Positions 1 through 7,492 of a stretch of DNA of 19,829 bases are shown here, piece after piece. The DNA comes from Desulfobacter sp. (GTDB taxonomy: Bacteria > Desulfobacterota > Desulfobacteria > Desulfobacterales > Desulfobacteraceae). Under the pieces are notes generated by a model. That model had not been told where the DNA came from and ran no database searches. It worked only from the letters and a program-made list of their open reading frames with translations. The translations under genes were made by a program, and so were the position numbers. Where the stretch lies: the NCBI GenBank assembly GCA_030145005.1, contig JAQYWJ010000011.1, positions 1 to 19,829 of the forward strand. Reading direction: 5' to 3'. Within the stretch, counting starts at the first letter, position 1. Each line of letters starts with the position of its first letter.

Positions 1-9
1 CCCCCCGAA

Positions 10-750
10 TTATTTAAAAAAGGAAAGCAGCGCGTGAAGGTTGGTCATGGGATGGGGCGGGCATCCCGGGATAAACAGATCCACCGGCAGGATTTTGTCC
101 AGGCCTTCGGTGATTTCCGGGCTTCCGGTGAACGGACCGCCACTAATGGTGCATGATCCCACGGCAATGATCACCTTGGGAGCCGGAGTGGCCTCATAGG
201 TCTGGAGCAGGGCTGTTTTCATGTTCCTGGATACGGGGCCCGTGACCACAATCCCGTCGGCATGACGGGGAGAGGCGACAAAGTTGATGCCGAACCTGGC
301 CAGGTCAAAAAACGGCGTGGCCAAAACGTTGAGGTCCGCCTCACAGGCATTGCATCCGGCTGCTGACACCTGGCGCAGCTGCAAAGAGCGCCCAAATAGT
401 TTTTTAAAATGCTGCTTGGCGTGCTCGGCCAAGGCCGGCAGATCGCCTGATGTTATCAGGTCTGCGCGTTCTGCCGTGGCAATTTCATAGTCATTGGTAA
501 ACTGGATCTGACCGTTGGAGTTGTTCTCGCAGGTTCCGCAAAATACGCACCGACCCATGTCGATTTTTTGATTCTGCACATCTATGGCGTCCTGGGGGCA
601 GGATTCGGCACAGGTTTTAAGGGTTGCCATAGAAATATTATCCTGGATAACGGGTCTGCCTCGGTAGCGGGAAAATACCTTGACCTTTTCTTCGGGATAT
701 CGGTTGGTCCGGTAGCCTTGTTCAAATCTGTTTTTCAGTACATTGAGCAT
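10..750 (-). CDS. hyfI: Ferredoxin-like/NuoB-like fusion, small subunit of a Hyf/Ehr-type complex
   Basis: Electron-transfer small subunit of a hydrogenase-related membrane complex (246 aa). Residues about 30-90 form a degenerate ferredoxin domain with Cys47 and Cys51 (CxxxCP) and Cys68/71/74 (CxxCxxC). The second motif is followed by NNSNG where a second CP would normally be, so probably only one [4Fe-4S] cluster remains. Residues about 120-246 are a NuoB/HycG domain with Cys133, Cys136 (CxxC, the hydrogenase-type spacing, not the tandem CC of complex I), Cys200 (GSC) and Cys230 (PGCPPHP), the usual ligands of the proximal N2-type cluster. It is the last visible gene of the operon, 18 bp after hyfG. 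GGAG lies 8 nt before the ATG. E. coli encodes the ferredoxin (HyfH) and small subunit (HyfI) separately, so the fusion is notable. The symbol is by homology to the Hyf system, and an Ehr-type name could fit equally well. Confidence 0.88.
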   Translation of the reverse strand: MLNVLKNRFEQGYRTNRYPEEKVKVFSRYRGRPVIQDNISMATLKTCAESCPQDAIDVQNQKIDMGRCVFCGTCENNSNGQIQFTNDYEIATAERADLITSGDLPALAEHAKQHFKKLFGRSLQLRQVSAAGCNACEADLNVLATPFFDLARFGINFVASPRHADGIVVTGPVSRNMKTALLQTYEATPAPKVIIAVGSCTISGGPFTGSPEITEGLDKILPVDLFIPGCPPHPMTNLHALLSFFK

Positions 751-768
751 ATGGTGTTCTCCGCTATT

Positions 769-2283
769 CTAAAGATCAAATCCGCAATAGGATAGATTGA
801 AGCTTTTGTTGTTCAAGGGAAAATCCGATATCCCGGTATCCCTGAGGGCCATGGCCAGCCCGTTCCAGTTGTGAAAAGAGGGATCCTTGATTTTGTACCT
901 CAGGATTTTTCCATTTTCATCGGTCAGGACAGCGTGGGAAACTTCCCCCCGCCAGGCCTCGTTCAGGGCCACGGAAAAACTTGAAGCCGGCATGTCGTTC
1001 GTTGTGCCCTCGCTGACACACTGGGTTTCCACGGGGATGGCGGCCAGGGATTCAACTATCTGAAGGGACTGAAGGATCTCGTCATACCTGACCCGGGCCC
1101 TGGCATAGACGTCACCTGTGGCTTTTTTATTTTCCGGTATGCCTATGTGCGGGTAGTGTTCCGTAGGGAAACATCGTCTTACGTCATAAGCCATGCCGCT
1201 GGCCCGGCCGGCCGGCCCCACCAGTCCGAGATGATCGGCATCTTCATGGCTCACCGCCCCGCATCCCTCAAATCGGGCCCTGACGGTGACGGCATTGAAG
1301 AGAAGTTCCAGTACATGTGTTACTTCGGGCCGAAGCTCTGCCAGTCGTTCGTTGAGCACTTTTCTGATATCATCGGACAGGGAAAACCGAACCCCTCCGG
1401 GCCGGACCAGGCCCTTGCCGAACCGGTTACCGCAAATCAAAAGGGAAAGGTTGAGAAAATCTCCTCTGATTCTGCCAAAATAGTTGGCCGGCGGCAGAAA
1501 GGCAACGTCGCCGCTTAAGGCCCCAAGATCACCGATGTGATTGGCCAGACGCTCCAGTTCCAGGGCAATGGTTCGGATGACCCGGGCCCCCTGATCCGGT
1601 TGAACCCCGGTCAGTGCCTCCAGGTTCTGGGCCATGCACAGGCTGTGGCCGATGGTGGTATCGCCTGCAATGTTTTCACCAATGATGGGAAGTCGCTTGG
1701 CCGGGACCTCCAAAAGCTGTTTTTCAATGCCCCGGTGCTGGTATCCCAGTTGGATTTCCAGATGCAGGACCCGTTCCCCGATGCAGTTGAACCTGAAATG
1801 GCCCGGCTCAATGACCCCGGCATGGACCGGTCCCACCGCCACTTCGTGGATTTCCTCGCCCGCCACCTGGTAATACTTATAATTTCCCGGGATGTCCTGG
1901 GAATAGTCATTGCCGAACACATCAGCCGCCCCTTCCGTGTAGTTGGGATGGTATCGGACCATTTTCAGCCAGGGGTGGTCCTGGGGATGGATACCGAACT
2001 GCTCTGCCATTTCCCGTTCAAACAGGTGAAAGGCTTCACAGATTCTGGTGAATGACGGATAGGGGTCCGGCACATCACAGCCGGCCACAAAAAGCTTGTC
2101 GGTCCGCAACACCGCCAAAAGTTTTAAACTGTCCTTGTTCGGGTAGGCAAAATACTGGACAATTTTTCCTCCGTTGGTCACCATATCCAGAGCCTGGCCC
2201 CGGAAGTCATCAAAAGAAAGGTGGGGAATGGCCTCCCGAGAGATTTTTTCGGCGTTTGAAATCTGTAAAAAAGCGTTGCTCAT
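769..2283 (-). CDS. hyfG: NuoCD-like large subunit of a hydrogenase-related complex, without NiFe ligands
   Basis: Catalytic-arm large subunit of the HycE/HyfG/NuoCD family (504 aa). Residues about 1-130 are a NuoC-like 30-kDa domain and about 145-504 a NuoD/HycE-like 49-kDa domain (GPVHAGVIEPGHF at 151-163, QLGYQHRGIE at 178-187). In true group 4 hydrogenases the L1 motif carries CxxC. Here the matching segment at 203-214 reads ENIAGDTTIGHS with no cysteine. The C-terminal L2 motif DPCxxC is replaced by DPSFHNW at 467-473. All four NiFe ligands are therefore missing, as in complex I NuoD and in Ehr (energy-converting hydrogenase-related) proteins. I chose the ATG at 2283: it overlaps the hyfF stop as ATGA, has GGAGGA 6 nt upstream, and begins at family-like sequence. 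The longer open frame to 2436 would only read through hyfF. The substrate is unknown; hydrogen conversion at a NiFe site can be excluded if the sequence is right. Confidence 0.9.
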   Translation of the reverse strand: MSNAFLQISNAEKISREAIPHLSFDDFRGQALDMVTNGGKIVQYFAYPNKDSLKLLAVLRTDKLFVAGCDVPDPYPSFTRICEAFHLFEREMAEQFGIHPQDHPWLKMVRYHPNYTEGAADVFGNDYSQDIPGNYKYYQVAGEEIHEVAVGPVHAGVIEPGHFRFNCIGERVLHLEIQLGYQHRGIEKQLLEVPAKRLPIIGENIAGDTTIGHSLCMAQNLEALTGVQPDQGARVIRTIALELERLANHIGDLGALSGDVAFLPPANYFGRIRGDFLNLSLLICGNRFGKGLVRPGGVRFSLSDDIRKVLNERLAELRPEVTHVLELLFNAVTVRARFEGCGAVSHEDADHLGLVGPAGRASGMAYDVRRCFPTEHYPHIGIPENKKATGDVYARARVRYDEILQSLQIVESLAAIPVETQCVSEGTTNDMPASSFSVALNEAWRGEVSHAVLTDENGKILRYKIKDPSFHNWNGLAMALRDTGISDFPLNNKSFNLSYCGFDL

Positions 2284-3704
2284 CTGAGTCCTCCGCCAAT
2301 GGCAGTTACTGCATCGGATATGGTTTGATTCAATGAATCCGGGATAAAGAAACACAAGACCAGTGAAGTCAGGAGTAATAGATACTGGGGCCAGACCATG
2401 CTGGCCTTTTCTTGAATTTTGATCACCGTGTTGCATTCTTCAAAACTGATTTTCATGATCTGGTTGGCAAATCCTGCAAAAATAACGCACAGGCTCAGGA
2501 TGAAAACGGTGACGGCTAGGTGGAAACCGGCCTTGAAAGCCGCGACAATAATGCAAAGTTCCCCGATAAAAAGGCCGAACGGCGGAAAGCCGGCAATCCC
2601 GATAAATCCCGCAAAAAAGGCCACAAAGGTCCGGGGCATGCCGTTGACCAGATTGCCGGTATTTTTAATCAGCCGGTCCCCGTATCCCAAAAGAATGTTG
2701 CCCGAGGAAAGAAACAAAGAGGACTTGATCAGGCTGTGGTGGAGCATGCAGATAACCGCACCGTATACCCCCAGGCCGCCCACACCGGTTCCGAATGCAA
2801 TAATGCCCATATTCTCAATACTGGAATAGGCCAGCATCCGTTTGTATTCGTTCTGTTTGAGGATAAATGTGGCTGCGGCCAGAATGGATAACAGGCCGAA
2901 CACCATGAGAATTCCGCCTGAAAAGTCTTCGAGTCCTGCCGCTACCATAATTTTATTGGTTTTGAAAATTCCCAGAAAAGCGCAGTTGAGCAAAACCCCT
3001 GATAAGAGCGCGGATGCAGGACTTGGGGCTTCACTGTGGGCATCAGGCAGCCAGGTGTGCATGGGCGCAAGCCCCATCTTGGTTCCGTATCCCACCAGGA
3101 TAAAAACGAATCCGGCCTTAAGCCACACGGGATCCAGGGTCTTGGCCACCCCGGCCAGGGCGGAAAAAGAGATCGGCGTGCCGACATTTGCCTGGCCCAT
3201 GGAAAAGGCCACCAGAACAGACCCCAAAAGGGCCATGGCAATACCCACCGAACAGATGAGAACATACTTCCAGGTTGCCTCAAGGGATGCGGTGGAGCGA
3301 TGGGTGTTAATTAAAGGAGCGCTTGCCAGGGTAGTGGCCTCAATGGCGATCCACATGACCATGATATGGTCGGACAGGGTGACCATGGTCATGGTGGCCA
3401 GGAACACCAGCATGGCGCCGGTAAAAAGGCCCTCGGACTTGATCTGACTCTCTTTGAGGAAGCCCACGGTGTAAATGGAGATCAAAAAGAACAGCAGGGA
3501 GATCACCAGCAGGGAAAGCATGCCTTCGGGGGTCACTGCAAAATATTGATCGAAAATTGCCTGGGGCTGATCTCTCCACAGCATAAACGAAAGCGTTAAA
3601 TGAGCCGCTCCGGTCAGTACCAGCAGGAATCGGCCAATAATTTTGGGTAGGAAAAATGCGACAAGGCCGGTAATAAAAGGGGTCAGAAATACTATTTCAA
3701 CCAT
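2280..3704 (-). CDS. hyfF: Antiporter-like membrane subunit (NuoN/MrpD family), HyfF-like
   Basis: Integral membrane protein of 474 aa in the proton-conducting antiporter family (NuoL/M/N, MrpD), made almost entirely of hydrophobic helices. Visible family signatures are Glu122 in MWIAIEATTLASAPL (helix 5 glutamate), Lys209 in YGTKMGLAPMHTWLPDAHSEAPSPASALLSG, and a second GIAGFPPFGLFIGE segment near the C terminus. The glutamate-lysine pair is the basis of ion translocation in this family, so an ion-pumping role is likely, though the ion (H+ or Na+) cannot be told from sequence. It lies 3 bp after hyfE and overlaps the hyfG start by 4 bp (ATGA), implying translational coupling. AGGA lies about 8 nt before the ATG. 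The length is close to E. coli HyfF. Confidence 0.9.
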   Translation of the reverse strand: MVEIVFLTPFITGLVAFFLPKIIGRFLLVLTGAAHLTLSFMLWRDQPQAIFDQYFAVTPEGMLSLLVISLLFFLISIYTVGFLKESQIKSEGLFTGAMLVFLATMTMVTLSDHIMVMWIAIEATTLASAPLINTHRSTASLEATWKYVLICSVGIAMALLGSVLVAFSMGQANVGTPISFSALAGVAKTLDPVWLKAGFVFILVGYGTKMGLAPMHTWLPDAHSEAPSPASALLSGVLLNCAFLGIFKTNKIMVAAGLEDFSGGILMVFGLLSILAAATFILKQNEYKRMLAYSSIENMGIIAFGTGVGGLGVYGAVICMLHHSLIKSSLFLSSGNILLGYGDRLIKNTGNLVNGMPRTFVAFFAGFIGIAGFPPFGLFIGELCIIVAAFKAGFHLAVTVFILSLCVIFAGFANQIMKISFEECNTVIKIQEKASMVWPQYLLLLTSLVLCFFIPDSLNQTISDAVTAIGGGLR

Positions 3705-3707
3705 ACT

Positions 3708-4352
3708 CTAATCCTTTAACGTTCTGAGCAACGCCGTATCCACGTCGTCAAAGGTCTGTTTAATATTACGGAGGATCACGGCCATGATCATGACTCCGGC
3801 CAGAACGTCCAGCAAAATACCAAATTCAACAATATGGCGGGTACCAACGGACAAGCCCGACCCTACCAGGTAAATTCCGTTTTCCATCATGATGTAGCCA
3901 ATGACCATGGCAATGGCGTTTCTTCGGGCCATGAGCAGAAACATTCCCGTTACCAAAAGGGCAATGGCCGTAGGCTCCAGGAGTTTAAACCCGCTCACGG
4001 AACCGAAATCAAGGCGTCCGGAAATATAGGTTGCGCCGATAATCACCGCCAAACCGCACAAAATGGAGGCATGATAACCCACAATGGGTTCAACCACCCT
4101 CCGGATGGCTCCCTTTCTGATGGCCACAAAAATACTCAAAGGGATAATGAACCCCCGGATGACCAGGGTGGCCAGGGTAAACACCGTGCCGCCGGTACTC
4201 ATATCATGACCGATGAAAAAGGGAATAATGGAAATCACGACTCCCTGGAATCCCAGCAGTTTGATCAGTATCAGGACCCGATCGGTGCCGAATGAAAACA
4301 AAACCGACAGCAGCACAAAGGATAGAATTATATCAACTGGATTGAACATCAT
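3708..4352 (-). CDS. hyfE: NuoK-like membrane subunit, HyfE-like
   Basis: Small hydrophobic subunit (214 aa) with about six to seven predicted membrane helices, similar in size and position to HyfE of hydrogenase-4, whose C-terminal part corresponds to NuoK. The segment around AIAMVIGYIMMENGIYLVGSGLS contains the membrane-embedded glutamate typical of the NuoK fold. The first ATG (4352) overlaps the hyfC stop by 4 bp, and a second in-frame ATG follows directly, so the N terminus is uncertain by one residue. It lies between hyfC and hyfF, as expected for a Hyf-type operon. It probably forms part of the ion channel at the junction of the antiporter subunits. Confidence 0.85.
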   Translation of the reverse strand: MMFNPVDIILSFVLLSVLFSFGTDRVLILIKLLGFQGVVISIIPFFIGHDMSTGGTVFTLATLVIRGFIIPLSIFVAIRKGAIRRVVEPIVGYHASILCGLAVIIGATYISGRLDFGSVSGFKLLEPTAIALLVTGMFLLMARRNAIAMVIGYIMMENGIYLVGSGLSVGTRHIVEFGILLDVLAGVMIMAVILRNIKQTFDDVDTALLRTLKD

Positions 4353-5269
4353 TTTACAAACTCCAAGGTGATGATGGTTGCAAAAAAGGCCAGGGCAAAG
4401 GATGTCAGCACAAACTGGGGCACCTTGTCCATTCTGTACCTGGCAGTCACCGACTCTGTTACGCCTACGGCAACGTAGACGACCAGAAGGCCTGCGATAT
4501 ACATCACAATCGGGAATCCGAAAATGGCGGATTCAAAGGGAAGAATCATCCTTGAAATAATAGTGGAATAGAATATGAGCTTGCAAAAAGAACCAAGCTC
4601 AATAAGCGCAAAATCCGGGCCGCTGTGATCCAGGACCATGACTTCATGGATCATGGTCAGTTCAAGGTGGGTGGCCGGGTCATCCACCGGGACTCTGGAA
4701 TTTTCAGTCAGAAGAATGATAAAAAATGAGATCACAATGAACAGCAGCGGTGCGCCTGCCGAACTCCACATGCTTTGGGTGTTGCTGCCTGCAAAATAGG
4801 CGGACAATTGCAGCTCCCCGGTGATCCGGTAAAAAAAGATCAGGATCATAAACATGGCTGCCTCGCAGATAATGGGGAAATACGCTTCTCTGGCCGCGCC
4901 CATGCCTTCAAAGGGAGAGGCTGTATCCATGGCCGCCGCAATGGTGAAAAATCGGCCAAGTCCCAGGGCATACAGGACAAAAATTACGTCTCCGTTAAAG
5001 GAAAACACGGGATCATACCCGGCAATGGGCAGGAACATGAGAGCCGTAACTGACGCAGCAAGGGAGATGACCGGACCCAGCTTAAACATAAATGTGGTGC
5101 TGTTGCTGTAAACCGATCCCTTTTTAAACAGTTTGATCAGGGTATAGTAATTGATCAAAATAGGCGGTCCCTTTTTTCCCCCGAAAAATGCCTTGATTTT
5201 AAGGATCAGGCCTGAAAAAAATGGTGCTGCCAGAATGGCTGCAAGCCAGAGTAAAATGGATTGAATCAT
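4349..5269 (-). CDS. hyfC: NuoH-like membrane anchor subunit, HyfC-like
   Basis: NuoH/HyfC family subunit (306 aa), the membrane protein that links the peripheral redox arm to the ion-translocating antiporter subunits. Recognisable segments are GRFFTIAAAMDTASPFEGMG at about 105-124 and the acidic cytoplasmic loop ENSRVPVDDPATHLELTM followed by IHE at about 189-209, which in complex I contributes the quinone-proximal E-channel glutamates. About eight helices are visible. I chose the ATG at 5269 because AGGACTACTCC precedes it and MIQSILLWLAAIL matches the family start. The open frame runs on to 5434, but that extension is the antisense-free overlap with the hyfB 3' end and has poor composition. 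It is 43 bp after hyfB. Confidence 0.9.
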   Translation of the reverse strand: MIQSILLWLAAILAAPFFSGLILKIKAFFGGKKGPPILINYYTLIKLFKKGSVYSNSTTFMFKLGPVISLAASVTALMFLPIAGYDPVFSFNGDVIFVLYALGLGRFFTIAAAMDTASPFEGMGAAREAYFPIICEAAMFMILIFFYRITGELQLSAYFAGSNTQSMWSSAGAPLLFIVISFFIILLTENSRVPVDDPATHLELTMIHEVMVLDHSGPDFALIELGSFCKLIFYSTIISRMILPFESAIFGFPIVMYIAGLLVVYVAVGVTESVTARYRMDKVPQFVLTSFALAFFATIITLEFVK

Positions 5270-5312
5270 GGAGTAGTCCTTAAAGCTATTAGCCTTTAGC
5301 TGCCGACTGCTT

Positions 5313-7271
5313 TCATATAAAAAACAGCAGCAATACAATTGCCAGCAAAATATATCCGATATACAGATGAATATCTCCGTGCTGCATCCACCTGAGCTTG
5401 TCAAACAGGTAAAAAACAGGACGTACAACCACATTTTTCATGTGAAGTTCTGCAATGTCATTGACATGGCTGTGGTAGTGGGTTTTTAAAGGGAACCGTC
5501 CCTTGATGGGTGGATGCTCCTCGGAAAGCGGGGCTGCAGCACTGAAAAATTCTAAAATGGACCCGGCATAGGAAGATCCCGTATACTGCATTTTAACCGT
5601 TGGCTGGGTAAAACCGCAGCCCCATGTTCCTGATTTTGTGGTCGTTTTGTTCTTGTAGTAGATTGACCGGATGCCCATGACTATCAGGACGACGACAAAA
5701 AACAGCAGGGCAGCAAAGGTGATGTTGCCGGTTATTTGACCAAAGGGTTCAACAGGGACCCGGCCATAGTCAAGACCTAGGGCCTGCACTGCCGTCAGGG
5801 CCATGTCAATGAACACCTTTGGGAACACACCGATGATCACGCAGGCTGCGGCAAGACAGCCCATGGGGACCATCATGGCCAAGCCATTTTCCTTGACATT
5901 TTCGGCGGCCTTGGTCCGGGGTTCTCCCTGGAAAACCACCCCTACTACTTTGGTAAAACAGGCCAGGGCCAGCCCGCCGATAACGGCCAGGCTGATAATT
6001 GCAAATACACTCATGGCAAAGCTGATTGATCCAACGGGGATAGCCTTGAAACTGCCCATATAGATGAAAAATTCACTGACAAATCCATTAAAGGGCGGCA
6101 GGCCGCAAATGGCCAAAGAGCCTATGATAAAAGTGGTTCCGGTAATTTTCATGCCCTTGAGCAGCCCGCCCAGGGCGTCAATGGACCGGGTGCCGGTCTG
6201 GTGCAGCACCATGCCCGCCCCCATGAACAGCAGGGATTTAAATACCGAGTGGTTGAGAACATGTAAAATGCCGCCGGCAAAGCCAAGGACCGCGACCAGG
6301 GGATTGCCCGTTGCCGCACCGATCATCCCGATGCCCAGGCCGATGAGAATGATCCCGATATTTTCCACACTGTGATAAGCCAGAAGCCGCTTGATATCAT
6401 GTTGGCCCAGGGCATAAACCACCCCCAGAATTCCGGAAATCACACCGGCAATCAGGGTAATATACCCGAAAACAGGAGTATGAAAATCCAGAATCGCGTA
6501 AATCCGCAGTATCCCGTAAATGCCGGTCTTGATCATCACCCCGGACATAACCGCTGATATATGGCTGGGGGCCGCAGGATGGGCATGGGGCAGCCAGACA
6601 TGAAAGGGAAAGACACCGGCCTTGGAGCCGAATCCGATAAAGGAGAGCACAAAGATCAATATTTTTACTGCTTCGGGCACACCTGCCATGGGCGCGAATT
6701 CAAAGCTGCCGGTATGGCCGTAAATCAGCCCAAATGCGGCAAGGACGAACATGGCGCCCACATGGGTAAAGACAAAGTAAAGGTAACCGGCCTTTCTGTT
6801 TTCGGCTGACTCATGGCTGTAAATCACCAGAAAAAAGGAGGACAGGGACATCATTTCCCATGAAATCATGAAACTAAGGATATTGGCGGCGGTCACCACC
6901 AGTGCCATGGAGGCGATCAGGACACTGAAGAAAAAGTAATTGACACCGGTTTTAATGCCGCCCTCTTCATTTTCCATGTAGTGGAAACTGTAAATGGCGG
7001 CCATCAGGGAAACGGCAAATATGGCGGTCAGGAAAAAAGCGGAAAGGCCGTCAACATGAAAGGAAAGAAAAAAGAGATCCAAATACCTGAAAGAGGCCGA
7101 GGCTCCGGCTGGATTTAAAAGCTTGGCTGCCGCATCAAGCAGCCCTAAAAGACATCCCCCGCTTAAAAACAACACGGCAATGACCTTTGAGAATTTTTTC
7201 TGCCGGGCAAAAACAAGAGATAAAAAACCTCCGAGCAGAATGATGAATGTGGAACTAAAAAATTGACACAT
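5313..7271 (-). CDS. hyfB: Antiporter-like membrane subunit (NuoL/MrpA-type), HyfB-like
   Basis: First gene of the operon, 652 aa, a large polytopic membrane protein of the NuoL/HyfB/HycC family. Family residues can be located: Glu139 in ISWEMMSLSSFFLV, Lys217 in GFGSKAGVFPFHVWLPHAHPAAPSH, and Lys248 in MSGVMIKTGIYG, the charged residues used for ion translocation. The C-terminal part contains TWGCGFTQPTVKMQYTGSSY, a segment common in HyfB/HycC homologues, followed by a terminal helix. With HyfF this gives two antiporter-like modules, so the complex should translocate more ions than a one-module group 4 hydrogenase. The ATG at 7271 is preceded by GGGGAAGGT, a close but purine-rich site. A sigma-70-type promoter lies at 7346-7375. 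Confidence 0.9.
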   Translation of the reverse strand: MCQFFSSTFIILLGGFLSLVFARQKKFSKVIAVLFLSGGCLLGLLDAAAKLLNPAGASASFRYLDLFFLSFHVDGLSAFFLTAIFAVSLMAAIYSFHYMENEEGGIKTGVNYFFFSVLIASMALVVTAANILSFMISWEMMSLSSFFLVIYSHESAENRKAGYLYFVFTHVGAMFVLAAFGLIYGHTGSFEFAPMAGVPEAVKILIFVLSFIGFGSKAGVFPFHVWLPHAHPAAPSHISAVMSGVMIKTGIYGILRIYAILDFHTPVFGYITLIAGVISGILGVVYALGQHDIKRLLAYHSVENIGIILIGLGIGMIGAATGNPLVAVLGFAGGILHVLNHSVFKSLLFMGAGMVLHQTGTRSIDALGGLLKGMKITGTTFIIGSLAICGLPPFNGFVSEFFIYMGSFKAIPVGSISFAMSVFAIISLAVIGGLALACFTKVVGVVFQGEPRTKAAENVKENGLAMMVPMGCLAAACVIIGVFPKVFIDMALTAVQALGLDYGRVPVEPFGQITGNITFAALLFFVVVLIVMGIRSIYYKNKTTTKSGTWGCGFTQPTVKMQYTGSSYAGSILEFFSAAAPLSEEHPPIKGRFPLKTHYHSHVNDIAELHMKNVVVRPVFYLFDKLRWMQHGDIHLYIGYILLAIVLLLFFI

Positions 7272-7345
7272 ACCTTCCCCAATTTATTTTCTATTTGAAT
7301 TGCAGATTTCTGTCGTCAAGTTCCCCGCTGGGAAAAAACCACTGA

Positions 7346-7375
7346 TATGTACATGCTGCTTTTCCGATTTGTCAA
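7346..7375 (-). promoter_or_regulatory. Sigma-70-type promoter for the hyfBCEFGI operon
   Basis: Read on the minus strand, a perfect -35 box TTGACA (7370-7375) is followed after 18 bp by TACATA (7346-7351), a reasonable -10 box. The start of transcription would fall about 70 nt upstream of the hyfB ATG, leaving an AT-rich leader. No other gene starts here, so the six genes are probably one transcript from this site. Confidence 0.6.
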
Positions 7376-7443
7376 GAAAATTGTAACAGGCAGGGCAGCG
7401 AGTATATGGTTTCGGCATGGGCAGTCAACCAAGGGTTAAGGAA

Positions 7444-7464
7444 CCGGCTAATTTTGTAAGCCGG
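7444..7464 (-). terminator. Hairpin after the beta-helix gene
   Basis: CCGGCT (7444-7449) and AGCCGG (7459-7464) form a 6-bp GC-rich stem with a 9-nt loop, about 30 nt downstream of the stop of the 7493-8905 gene and upstream of the hyf promoter. The T-tract on the minus strand is poor (GGTTCCTTAACC), so termination may be weak or factor-assisted. Confidence 0.4.
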
Positions 7465-7492
7465 CCCCTCCCCATATCAATCGTTCCTTGAT

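Noticed and set aside
2284..2436. N-terminal extension of the large-subunit gene
   Set aside because: It only reads through the hyfF 3' end in another frame. The ATG at 2283 has a strong ribosome site and couples to the hyfF stop.
2419..3599. Long plus-strand frames opposite the hyf genes
   Set aside because: They are antisense shadows of strongly supported membrane-protein genes and have no ribosome sites or recognisable domains.
5270..5434. N-terminal extension of the NuoH-like gene
   Set aside because: The extra residues are cysteine-rich, unlike the family, and overlap hyfB. The ATG at 5269 has a ribosome site and the conserved start.
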